Shown: positions 9,588-16,873 of the stretch, in pieces | Position numbering within the stretch: position 1 is the stretch's first letter | Layout of the letters: each line of letters starts with the position of its first letter | Origin: Myxococcales bacterium | Lineage (GTDB): Bacteria; Myxococcota_A; Polyangia; Palsa-1104 | Assembly: GCA_003170275.1 (NCBI GenBank) | Contig: PNAM01000081.1 | Span: 62,001 to 126,000 of the forward strand | Direction: 5' to 3' | DNA: 64,000 bases | The notes under the pieces: generated by a model | Database searches by the model: none | What the model was told of the DNA's origin: nothing | The model's input: the letters and a program-made list of their open reading frames with translations, nothing else | Made by a program: the position numbers and the translations under genes

Positions 9588-11267
9588 TCAGTCTTGCAGG
9601 CAGTACAGGTGGTTGCCGTTCGCGGCAGTTCCATCGCAGCCGGTGCGCACCGTGAAGAACGGCGTGTCCATCACGCCAGCCGTGAACGTCGACTCGTAGG
9701 CCAGACAGGCGTGGCCGATCGCGCCGGTGGCCGCGGGCGCGGTGGTGAGGTTCATCGTCCAGTTCATGCACGTGTCGGTGGCGGCGCCGGCCATCGTCGC
9801 GTCGGTCGAGCCGGTCCACGCGTAGATGTCGTTGCCGCTGTCGCCGTAGTAGGTATTGCCGTCGGCGCTGACGTTGATCGGCGCGATCAGGTGCGGCATC
9901 GCCTGGCTGGTCATCAACAGCTCGCCGGCGGTGCGCGCCACCTCCACGCCGTCGGCGCGCACCCAGTTGCTGGGCGCGACCGAGAAGCGCGAGGCGGCCG
10001 ACGCGGTGGTGGTGGAGAGGAACGCCTTGAAGGTGCCGTCGAGCGTGGCGGCGGTCGCTTCGGCCGTGCACAGCGCGTCGGCGCCGGCGATGCCGTCCTT
10101 GGGATCGAACACGCCGGCGGTGATGAACGCGCGGCGCGCCGCGGTCTTGGGGATCACGAAGGTCGCGTCGTTGTCGGTGCCGAAGCAGTACAGCCGGAAC
10201 GGCATGTCGCAGGTGGCCACGCCGCGGAAGGTCCAGCAGCCGGTGCCGCCGCCCGACTCCCCCTTGGTGTAGCTCACTCCGGCACCAGCCTGCGACCAAT
10301 TGCCGCAGTCTCCGCTGGAGATTCCGTTGCCCGCGGTGGCCACGAGGTCGCCGTTGATCTGATTGCCGAACTCGTCGAGCACCAGCGGATACAGCACGTG
10401 CTTGTCGGTGAACAGCGAGGCACGCGAGAGCGCGAACGGCCGGCCGTCGGTGCGCACCCAGCCGTTGGCGGTGCCGAGCCGCGTGATCCCGTCGGCGCCC
10501 CCGCCCGACAGCCAGGCCACGTAGGTTCCCGGCAGCAACGCCGCGGTCGCGCGCGCCTTGCAGATCCCGTCCGCGCCGGCCAGCCCGCCCAGGTTGCCGC
10601 TCGGCTGCAGCGTCGAGGTGAGGAACGCGTAGTTGGCCTTGACGAAGCCGGCGGTGACGTTGCGCGCGACGCTCAGGGTCACCACGCACACCTGGTTGCC
10701 GACGCAGTCGCCGCTGAAGCCGGTGAACCCCGAGCCCTTGTCGGCCACCGGTGTGAGCGTGACCATGGTGTTGGCGTCGAAGCCCGCGCTGCAGGTCGGG
10801 CCGCAGTCGAGGCCCGGCGGCGACGAGGTGACGCGGCCGGTGCCGGTGCCGGACTTCATCACCGTCAGCACGACCGGCTGCGGCGGGCCCATCATGTCGA
10901 CCGGCATCATCGCCGCGCCGAGCGTGATCGGAATGGTCACGGTCTCCCCGGCGACCACGGTGCCGCTGTTGGAGCCGCGATCGAGCTCGCTCCCGTCGCC
11001 GGCGAGCGCCACCGCGACGATCTTCAAGAGGCCCGTGCCGTTGCGGATGCGCAGCGCGACCTCGGTGGGAAACCCGAGCTCGGCGTTGCCCGGGTCGGCG
11101 AGCGTCACCGGCGTGCCCGCCTGCCCCTCGAGCGTCGGCTCGATGCGCAACGAGACGATCCCGCCCGGCGTGGCCGCGCCCTTGGCTACCTGCACCAGCG
11201 CGAACGTGCCGTTCGACTTGCAGCCCGACGCGAGCAGCAGCGCCAGCAGCACGATCCTAGAACACAT
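9588..11267 (-). CDS. lipoprotein with InlB-type repeat and two DUF1554 domains
   Basis: This encodes 559 residues. The lipobox LLASGC (Cys16) predicts lipid anchoring. An N-terminal beta domain is followed by an internalin B-repeat-like segment (about 150-220, with GPTC...GFSGDCVGNQVC). Two DUF1554-type domains follow (about 220-380 and 385-559) that share YLTS...GADALC/ICKARATAA and NWVR.DG motifs. DUF1554 repeats are known in surface proteins of Leptospira and Myxococcota. It is probably an outer-surface protein. Its start overlaps by 11 bp the end of the upstream TPR gene, so the two form an operon. Confidence 0.75.
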   Translation of the reverse strand: MCSRIVLLALLLASGCKSNGTFALVQVAKGAATPGGIVSLRIEPTLEGQAGTPVTLADPGNAELGFPTEVALRIRNGTGLLKIVAVALAGDGSELDRGSNSGTVVAGETVTIPITLGAAMMPVDMMGPPQPVVLTVMKSGTGTGRVTSSPPGLDCGPTCSAGFDANTMVTLTPVADKGSGFTGFSGDCVGNQVCVVTLSVARNVTAGFVKANYAFLTSTLQPSGNLGGLAGADGICKARATAALLPGTYVAWLSGGGADGITRLGTANGWVRTDGRPFALSRASLFTDKHVLYPLVLDEFGNQINGDLVATAGNGISSGDCGNWSQAGAGVSYTKGESGGGTGCWTFRGVATCDMPFRLYCFGTDNDATFVIPKTAARRAFITAGVFDPKDGIAGADALCTAEATAATLDGTFKAFLSTTTASAASRFSVAPSNWVRADGVEVARTAGELLMTSQAMPHLIAPINVSADGNTYYGDSGNDIYAWTGSTDATMAGAATDTCMNWTMNLTTAPAATGAIGHACLAYESTFTAGVMDTPFFTVRTGCDGTAANGNHLYCLQD

Positions 11268-11829
11268 CGTGCACTCCGAAGTGCGCGCGCGGCGAATCTT
11301 CGCTCGAGAGCCCGAGCCCGAGCCCGACGCCCAGCGCCACGCCCGCTGCCACCACGCCGACGCCGGTCCACAACCACCACCGCTTGTAGATCGGGCGTCG
11401 CTCGTCACGCGTCGCGGGTGTCGCGGTCAACGTCGTCGTCATCGTCGAGGGGGACGCGACCACAGGCGTCACCGGCGGCGGCGCGGCGCGCTCCTTGTCC
11501 GCCTGTTCCTGCTCGAGCTTGCGGATGTGCTCCTCGACCTCCGCGCGGTTGCGCCCGTCCTCGGCGTTGCGCAGATACGATCGATAGAAGTAGATCGCCT
11601 GCTTGGGATCGTTGGCCAGCCGATACGACTGCGCGATGTTGAAGAGGAACGCCGGATCCGGCTTGAGCTTGTACGCCTCTTTGTACTCGACGATCGCCTG
11701 GTCGAACTCCGCCAGGCTGTAGTGCCGCCCGCCGGCCTCATAGTGGCGCCGCGCCTCGTCGGCCGTCTTGTCGGCGAGCGCCGGCGCTCCAAGGAGCAGC
11801 AGCAGGGCGATCCCCACGCGCGTGTGCAT
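11257..11829 (-). CDS. TPR-repeat protein with C-terminal membrane anchor
   Basis: This encodes 190 residues: signal peptide (1-19, LLLLGAPALA), then TPR-like helices (about 25-110, ARRHYEAGGRHYSLAEFDQA and PAFLFNIAQSYR). A charged helix and a Pro/Thr linker lead to one transmembrane helix near the C-terminus (WWLWTGVGVVAAGVALGVGL). This architecture is very common in Myxococcota, usually as a scaffold in the envelope. The start MHTRVG at 11829 is preferred because a signal peptide follows at once. The downstream lipoprotein gene overlaps its end. Confidence 0.75.
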   Translation of the reverse strand: MHTRVGIALLLLLGAPALADKTADEARRHYEAGGRHYSLAEFDQAIVEYKEAYKLKPDPAFLFNIAQSYRLANDPKQAIYFYRSYLRNAEDGRNRAEVEEHIRKLEQEQADKERAAPPPVTPVVASPSTMTTTLTATPATRDERRPIYKRWWLWTGVGVVAAGVALGVGLGLGLSSEDSPRAHFGVHDVF

Positions 11830-11853
11830 CCGCGTATCGTAGCGCAACTGGAG

Positions 11854-11895
11854 AGCGGGCGATCGGGTTCGAACCGACGACAACCTGCTTGGGAA
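11854..11895 (-). other. 3' fragment of tRNA-Gly(CCC), probable attachment site
   Basis: Read on the minus strand, this begins in a CCC anticodon loop (TTCCCAA). It continues with the 3' anticodon stem GCAGG, a T arm GTCGG-TTCGAAC-CCGAT and the acceptor half CGCCCGC followed by discriminator T. The matching 5' half (a GCGGGCG acceptor strand and a D arm) is absent: bases beyond 11896 do not pair with GCAGG. A tRNA 3' end cut at the anticodon loop is the classical footprint of a tRNA-targeting integrase, and the TPR gene just to the left is chromosomal. No second copy was found by eye at the right side. Confidence 0.6.
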
Positions 11896-12304
11896 AACCG
11901 GTTTCTCGACGGTAAATTTTCTATTTCAACGGGACGACTCGGCAAGACTGCTGTGATCATGCGATGTTGGAGTGTCCTGACGAAATAAAGTACTGATGTT
12001 GCTCGGGTTTGTCTCGTCGACAAACGCGCCGAAGAGAAGCACGCCTTCGGGTCGCGCAGTGTTTATCAACCGACGCGATACGACCGTGAGTCCGGCGTCC
12101 TCGATGTCAGCTTCGCATCGGCGGCATATTGAGTGCTGCTCAGGCAATTCGCGACTGGAACGATGTCTGGACCGATTGAGCGTCCCTGCCAGAGATTCTG
12201 GGCGAGCCAAGGTTGCCGGCGCGCGATCGCGTGGTCGAGAGTGTGGTTGCGCGGGATGGGGTAGGCCGTGCTATCCTAGGACGCCATTTGCGGTTCAGAA
12301 ACAC
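11896..12304. other. non-coding left edge of the accessory block
   Basis: This stretch lies between the tRNA fragment and the Panacea gene. It is less GC-rich than the DNA to its left. An open frame of 94 codons on the minus strand (11926-12210) shows no recognisable domain or ribosome site. A weak promoter (TTGCGC at 12247, TATCCT at 12272, 19-bp spacing) could serve the gene at 12305. Otherwise nothing convincing is seen. Confidence 0.35.
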
Positions 12305-13033
12305 GTGCTCGATCCCACCCGAACTCCTGACCTGATCGCGCTCATCTGCTGGTGGGCGACGGAGCGAGGGTCAGCGATCACGACGATTCAGGTCGTGAAG
12401 TTCCTCTACCTTGCCGACCTCTACGCCGCCCGCCGGAACAGCGGGCAGACGCTGACGGCTTGGCCGTGGGCGTTCGTGAACTTCGGGCCGTACTGCGCGC
12501 AGGCGATGGAAGCTATCGATCGCGCGGCGACCGCCGGAGTGATCGCGCGCGAGGCGCGCGAGTCGGCATTCCACGCCGACAAGGAATATTATCTTCACCG
12601 CGCGCTCGGTCATGAGCCCGCGCTTGCTGCCGAGCTGCCGATGCTCGTCCTAAGCCCGCTCCGCGCGGCGGTGAAGCGATGGGCGGATGACAGCCAAGGT
12701 CTGCTGGACCACGTGTACTTCGAGACCGAGCCCATGCGCGGCGTAAACCCGTTCGACCGGCTCGATTTCCGAAAGTGCAGCGTTCCGGTCGCTCCGAGCA
12801 AGCCCGTCGAGCCGGAGAAGTTGTCCGAGAAGAAGCTCCGTAAGGGGCGGGCGCTAATCGCCGCGTTGCGCGACCGCACGCTTAGCGCGGCGCAGACGAC
12901 GCCGGTCGATACCGGCCCCGTCGATGACAGCTATTATCAGGCGGTCGGCCACGACGCCGAGCCAATCGATGACGGCATTGAAGTGCGAGCTGGCGTCCTC
13001 GGGCTGGACTCACCCGACGGCGAGGGCGAATAG
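12305..13033 (+). CDS. Panacea-domain (SocA/DUF4065-like) protein, likely antitoxin
   Basis: This encodes 242 residues if started at GTG 12305; the frame is open further upstream but looks non-coding there. Residues about 5-130 show the Panacea signature: VVKFLYLADLYAARR followed by a WAFVNFGPYC segment. Panacea (PF13274) proteins act as chaperone-like antitoxins for many unrelated toxins and as proteolytic adaptors (SocA). The C-terminal third is Pro/Asp-rich and probably flexible. The next gene starts three bases after the stop, the expected partner position. The toxin identity is inference. Confidence 0.65.
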   Translation: MLDPTRTPDLIALICWWATERGSAITTIQVVKFLYLADLYAARRNSGQTLTAWPWAFVNFGPYCAQAMEAIDRAATAGVIAREARESAFHADKEYYLHRALGHEPALAAELPMLVLSPLRAAVKRWADDSQGLLDHVYFETEPMRGVNPFDRLDFRKCSVPVAPSKPVEPEKLSEKKLRKGRALIAALRDRTLSAAQTTPVDTGPVDDSYYQAVGHDAEPIDDGIEVRAGVLGLDSPDGEGE

Positions 13034-13036
13034 AAG

Positions 13037-13789
13037 ATGGGGCTGACCCAACTGATCCAGCCGTTCTATCGGAAGCTGGACGACTCGTTTCGCCGGCAGC
13101 CGGTCGTCGGCCAGTTGGGATGGACGGTCGTTCGCACCCACAACCCGGTGCCACAGATCCTCGACGTGAAGCGGGCCGACGACCGGAAGCACGATGCGAT
13201 CGAGGGCGAGATCCGGAACTTCAAGGACGGCGACTTCCGACGCAAGAACCGGCTCCCGATCTACAAGCTGCAGCTGCGTGACCACGAGGAGCTGTTCGTC
13301 GAGCGCGCGAAGCGCCGCCCGGCAATTGTCGTCTGGGAGGGCGGAACGACCTTCCCTGACGCGGACCGAGTTCTGCGCCAGGCCGGCAAGAAACACCTGC
13401 AGGAGCGGAATATCGTCGTGGCCCCGCTCTACCCTTGCGAGTGCCCCGAGCACCCCGCCGGTTTCCCGCCGATCATGCGGAACAGGATCGGCGCGCTCAT
13501 GTACTCGCAGTTCTTCCCGTGCGCCGGGTCGAGTGAGCCCTTCATGTACGACTCGGTCGCGCGGCTCGATCGGCTGCAGCCCATCGTGCCGCAAGCACCG
13601 ACGTGGGAACCAATGCCCGTCGCGCTAGCGGACGACGCACTCGCGGTTCTGCTGGCCCTGCTGCGGTTGCGCGCGGGCTCTCGCCTCGAGCAGGAGATCA
13701 GCGATCTGCGCGATCTGCTCCTCGAAACAGTGAAGCCCGAGTTCAAGGTGGCGTTGCCTCAGAGGCCGTCGGCCGGCGCGTCCGAGTAG
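13037..13789 (+). CDS. unknown protein paired with the Panacea gene, toxin candidate
   Basis: This encodes 250 residues with no family I can name. It has a basic N-terminal half (RKLDDSFRRQP, RADDRKHDAIEGEIRNFKDG). A CECPEHPAG segment near residue 135 could bind metal, and the C-terminal end is helical and acidic. The start is three bases after the Panacea stop, so translation is coupled. In PanAT systems the second gene is the toxin and is very variable, which fits an unrecognised protein here. An alternative is an unrelated phage hypothetical. Confidence 0.55.
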   Translation: MGLTQLIQPFYRKLDDSFRRQPVVGQLGWTVVRTHNPVPQILDVKRADDRKHDAIEGEIRNFKDGDFRRKNRLPIYKLQLRDHEELFVERAKRRPAIVVWEGGTTFPDADRVLRQAGKKHLQERNIVVAPLYPCECPEHPAGFPPIMRNRIGALMYSQFFPCAGSSEPFMYDSVARLDRLQPIVPQAPTWEPMPVALADDALAVLLALLRLRAGSRLEQEISDLRDLLLETVKPEFKVALPQRPSAGASE

Positions 13790-13804
13790 AGAAGGCGCGC
13801 AGGT

Positions 13805-14011
13805 TCACTTCTTCGGATGGCGCCGATCCAGCGCCTCCAGGACAAACATTCTAACGAGCTGGCCGCGGCTCAACGATAGGCCGAGGTGCATGGCCTTGAG
13901 CCGACCGCACTCGGCATCGATCGCTCGCGCGGTCGCCTCGTCGAGTCGAACACCAACGAGGACTGCCTTTGGCTGTGCGACGCGACCCCTTCCCACTCCC
14001 CGATCTTGCAT
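13805..14011 (-). CDS. ribbon-helix-helix-type DNA-binding protein
   Basis: This encodes 68 residues from ATG 14011 (a TTG at 14020 would add three). The centre reads KAVLVGVRLDEATARAIDAE followed by a helical stretch ending RGQLVRMFVLEAL. This is the beta-strand/helix/helix plan of Arc/CopG/ParG-like repressors that act on mobile-element promoters. A TTGTTAACAA palindrome overlaps its start, and a second copy lies 47 bp upstream, so it may repress itself. It is convergent with the Panacea pair and borders the origin-like region. Confidence 0.6.
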   Translation of the reverse strand: MQDRGVGRGRVAQPKAVLVGVRLDEATARAIDAECGRLKAMHLGLSLSRGQLVRMFVLEALDRRHPKK

Positions 14012-14070
14012 TGTTAACAAAAACGAACAAGCTGAACGGACGATACGATCATTTAATTTGTTAACAAATT
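14011..14070. promoter_or_regulatory. paired TTGTTAACAA palindromes, probable RHH operator
   Basis: The 10-bp palindrome TTGTTAACAA occurs at 14011-14020 and again at 14058-14067. The second copy extends to a perfect 16-bp palindrome AATTTGTTAACAAATT (14055-14070). The 47-bp centre-to-centre spacing is between 4 and 5 helical turns. The first copy covers the start codon region of the ribbon-helix-helix gene. Binding by that protein is inference. Confidence 0.45.
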
Positions 14071-14240
14071 GATCCCGTGTAGGTACAATCGCGGAACGTT
14101 CTCCACAGCGATCGCCGTCGCCCGTCGGTCAGCGGTGCCGACAACGGTGTGGACAAGCTGCGGAGAACTTGTTATCTGTTCATCTGTTCAGGTGTGAATA
14201 AAAAGAGGGTGTGGACAAAAAGCGCAATGTTTTCAAATAG
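14055..14240. other. origin-like region: DnaA-box-like sites and short iterons
   Basis: This AT-rich stretch lies in otherwise GC-rich DNA. It contains two minus-strand TTGTCCACA boxes (14148-14156 and 14210-14218), a form of DnaA box common in GC-rich bacteria, and one plus-strand TTCTCCACA (14099-14107). It also holds a tandem TCTGTTCA repeat (14175-14182, 14183-14190) and the palindrome at 14055. Together these resemble a small plasmid or phage replication origin. No rep gene is adjacent; a sliding clamp is encoded elsewhere in the same accessory block. Confidence 0.4.
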
Positions 14241-14305
14241 AAGGCTTGACGCCACGCGCGCGGGCGTGAGATTCAAGCGCCCGGCGGGCGCAAAAGGAGG
14301 CTAGA

Positions 14306-14569
14306 ATGGAACGCACGATGTGGCTGCTGGTAGAAGTATCGGACGGCATGTTTCCCGGCGAGAAGGCGGTCAGCTTCCAAGGCGCCGGCGGGCTCGTGTC
14401 CATGTTCCTGCCGGCCGACAAGGTTCGCCACGAGCAGCAGACCGGGCGAGGGGCGATCAAGGTGGAAGTACTCGAGATGGACGACAACTACGGCCTCGTG
14501 GGTCTGCCGGTCCAGGCCGCCGAGGGAGCGAGCGTCGCGAAGGTGAAACGCGCCGAACTGAGTAGATGA
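14306..14569 (+). CDS. 87-residue conserved-looking hypothetical upstream of dCTP deaminase
   Basis: A strong ribosome site AAGGAGG (14294-14300) stands five bases before ATG. The protein is small, mixed alpha/beta and acidic to neutral, with GEKAVSFQGAGGLVSMFLPA and ending AKVKRAELSR. No family is recognised. Its stop overlaps the next start as ATGA, so it is translationally coupled to the dCTP deaminase-like gene and probably shares a role with it. Confidence 0.6.
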   Translation: MERTMWLLVEVSDGMFPGEKAVSFQGAGGLVSMFLPADKVRHEQQTGRGAIKVEVLEMDDNYGLVGLPVQAAEGASVAKVKRAELSR

Positions 14570-15156
14570 TCCTCTCGAACGTCGCCATCCATCAAGCGAT
14601 CGACGCGGGTGACCTTGCGATCACGCCCGAGCCGCTTCCGCGGCAAAACTCCCTCGCGAACCCTGACGAGTCGCCGTACGCCACCACCTCCGTGAACTTG
14701 CGGCTCGACTCGGCGCTCAGCATTGGCGACGTGAAGAAGCCGTTCTGCATCGATCTTCGGACCAAAGGCATCGCGCAACTCCTTAGCCAAGCCTATCGCC
14801 CGCACGTCATGGACGAGCGGGGCGGCTTCAGCCTCGAACCCCACCTGTTCGTGTTGGGCAAGACCCTCGAGACGGTCACTCTTCCGATCAGGCCCGAGCG
14901 GCCGGTCTACGCGGCGCGCGTCGAAGGCCGCAGCTCCTTCGCCCGCTGCGGCCTGCTGATTCACTTTACGGCTCCGACGATCCACGCCGGCTGGGACGGC
15001 CCCATCACCTTCGAGATCATGAACCTCGGGCCGCACCCGATCATGCTTTTCCCGAAGATGCAGATCTGCCAGTTGATCTTCGAGACCGTCCAGGGAACGC
15101 CGCTCCGAGCCGACAGCCAGTTTCAGGGGCAGCGTACGCCCGCCGGAACGAAGTAG
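14566..15156 (+). CDS. dCTP deaminase / dUTPase-superfamily protein
   Basis: This encodes 196 residues with the trimeric dUTPase/dCTP-deaminase fold. The start ILSNVAIHQAIDAGDLAITP matches the Dcd N-terminus. TSVNLRLDSAL is followed by the nucleotide-binding VEGRSSFAR (residues 119-127), IHAGWDGPITFE (139-150) with the expected catalytic Glu150, and NLGPHPIMLFPKMQICQL. Dcd deaminates dCTP to dUTP for dTTP synthesis. Mobile elements carry it for their nucleotide supply, and standalone Dcd proteins also act as anti-phage nucleotide depletors. Here the coupling to an 87-residue unknown and the origin-like site suggest an element-replication role, but defence cannot be excluded. Confidence 0.8.
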   Translation: MILSNVAIHQAIDAGDLAITPEPLPRQNSLANPDESPYATTSVNLRLDSALSIGDVKKPFCIDLRTKGIAQLLSQAYRPHVMDERGGFSLEPHLFVLGKTLETVTLPIRPERPVYAARVEGRSSFARCGLLIHFTAPTIHAGWDGPITFEIMNLGPHPIMLFPKMQICQLIFETVQGTPLRADSQFQGQRTPAGTK

Positions 15157-15440
15157 AACTAAGCGGCCTGCGGCGCGCTTGGCCAGCTAGGCGGCGGCCG
15201 GACTATGGAGTGCCGCCTCGGACACGACTCGTGCAGTCGAGGCCGCCGCCGTGCTACTCAGCGGCGCGCTTGAGGAGCAGCACCGCAGTGGCGTCGCCGG
15301 CCGCCACGCCCACGGGCCCTAGAATCTGAGCCTGTCGAGCGCATTCGGCAGGTACTTGGCGGCGCCGAGCAGCACTAGACCGATCCCGACGAGGAGTTTT
15401 TCTTCACACCGAACCGCCGACTATACACGCCTGCGCGGCT

Positions 15441-15960
15441 TCAGCGCCTGCGCCACACCGTCGCCAGCCACGGCTGCTCATGGCGAGGCTTGCCCTCGGG
15501 CCGGTAGTAGTGCGCCAGTTCCAAGAAACCGGCGGCGGCGAGGCTACTGCGCCAGGTGGGCAAGTCGTAGAAGCAGGAGTATCTCCCCGCCGACCAGCCC
15601 TCCTCATTGTGGCCATGCGGGTTGGAGCTGAACAACACGCCGCGCGTTTTCAAGCTGCCGCGCAGCTCGCCCAAAACGCGGTGCAACTCCTGGCTTGGAA
15701 CGTGGAACAAAGAGGCGTTGGCGAAGATCCCGTCGTAACGCATTGGCTCGAGGGACAGGTTCAAGAAATCCTGGTGGAGCACCTCGCAGCCCGAATGCCG
15801 ACGCGCCATCTCGCAGAATCGAGCGCATCCGTCCAGGCCCACGGCCTCGTGGCCGATTGAGGAAAAGTAACTCAGGTCTCGCCCTGGACCGCAGCCGAGG
15901 TCGAGCAGCGAAAACGGCGGCGACCGCGACAGCGTCCAGCGGGCGCGTTCCTCCCTGCTG
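15441..15960 (-). pseudogene. class I SAM methyltransferase, 5'-truncated remnant
   Basis: On the minus strand, from about 15960 to the stop at 15441, the frame encodes the C-terminal about 170 residues of a small methyltransferase. It shows the SAM motif LLDLGCGPGRDLSYF, GLDGCARFCEMAR, the acidic/aromatic motif FANASLFHVP and the end HEQPWLATVWRRR. The usual N-terminal 40-50 residues are missing; upstream the same frame is Arg/Ser-rich noise while another frame codes for the protein at 16602. The two genes appear joined out of frame by recombination near 15935-15960. Confidence 0.6.
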
Positions 15961-16602
15961 CTGTACGATTCTGGCTGCGAGGAGAAACTCGACCGAGAGG
16001 CGGTCGAGGCCATAGAGCGACGCGACCCCCTCTCCCAAGACGCGATCCAGCCCATCGTCGAGAACCTTGTATGCGCCCTTCGCGGATGCGACGCCGGCCC
16101 GAGCGAGCCACGCGCGTATCGTACTGATGTTCTTCGACGTTGCCGACTCGCCAAGCTCTAGGGACAGGTCCTCCATGTCAGGGACCTCGCCGCGCAGCTC
16201 GTAGCGCTTGATCGCGTCGAGAAACCGCTGGCCCTTGCACATGGCGATGATGTGCCTGGCAAACAGAACGTCTCTCTCCACTCCAGCAGCTTCCCGAATC
16301 AGCTCGCCGGCCGCCGTGAGAGAGATGCCATCCGCTGCATCGATCGAGACCAGCTTGTAGGACCGCATCGCGTTGACGACGTGGGTCGCCATGTCGCGCC
16401 GATCCTTTTCATTCGCCACGTGACTCAAACACTCGCTCGCTACCTTGCGCTTGAACGCCGCCTGCGCTCCAGTAGACGCAGCTTGGAGCAGCCAGCCAAG
16501 AACGGCGTCCTCGCCGAGCTTCTTACCCAGAGTCGCAGGAGTGAAGTCCTGACCGAAGGGCATTCGGTCCTGTATGTCGGTGCTAGCGGGCTCGTCGCTC
16601 AA
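15604..16602 (-). pseudogene. restriction-locus protein, C-terminus lost by fusion into methyltransferase remnant
   Basis: The frame from ATG 16602 encodes about 220 convincing residues (MSDEPASTDIQDRMPFGQDF ... LDRLSVEFLLAARIVQQQ), mostly helical. They include a possible winged-helix part (SKNISTIRAWLARAGVASAKG). Past about 15950 the frame runs through the methyltransferase remnant in the wrong phase and becomes Arg/Pro-rich, so the natural C-terminus is probably lost. It is divergent from the C5 methyltransferase gene, the usual place of a cognate restriction or accessory gene. I do not recognise the family. A functional shortened protein is possible. Confidence 0.5.
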
Positions 16603-16873
16603 GAATCGCCTTCGGTTTCCCCTGGCTCATCCAGTTTCTCTGTGCCCTGTGGAGATCGATGCGGATGCCACAGCGTCGATCATCGAACGAGATGCCGACG
16701 CGAGCAAAAAAATGCAACGGTTGCTCGCGGGCGGAGCCCGATCGAGCTGCATCCCGCCAGCGCACTTAACGTTGAGACTGCCCTCGAGCAGGCCGTCGGG
16801 CACGCGTGATCCCGACCGAGATGGCACTGAAAAGCTGTACAGTAGACGCGCGGTTCGGTAAATTGCTTGGGTG

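Noticed and set aside
11926-12210. 94-codon minus-strand frame next to the tRNA fragment
   Set aside because: No ribosome site or family resemblance; too weak to call a gene.
15157-15440. hydrophobic minus-strand stretch reading LVGIGLVLLGAAKYLPNAL
   Set aside because: There is no start codon in frame and a stop lies just upstream; perhaps a remnant but not supportable as a gene.
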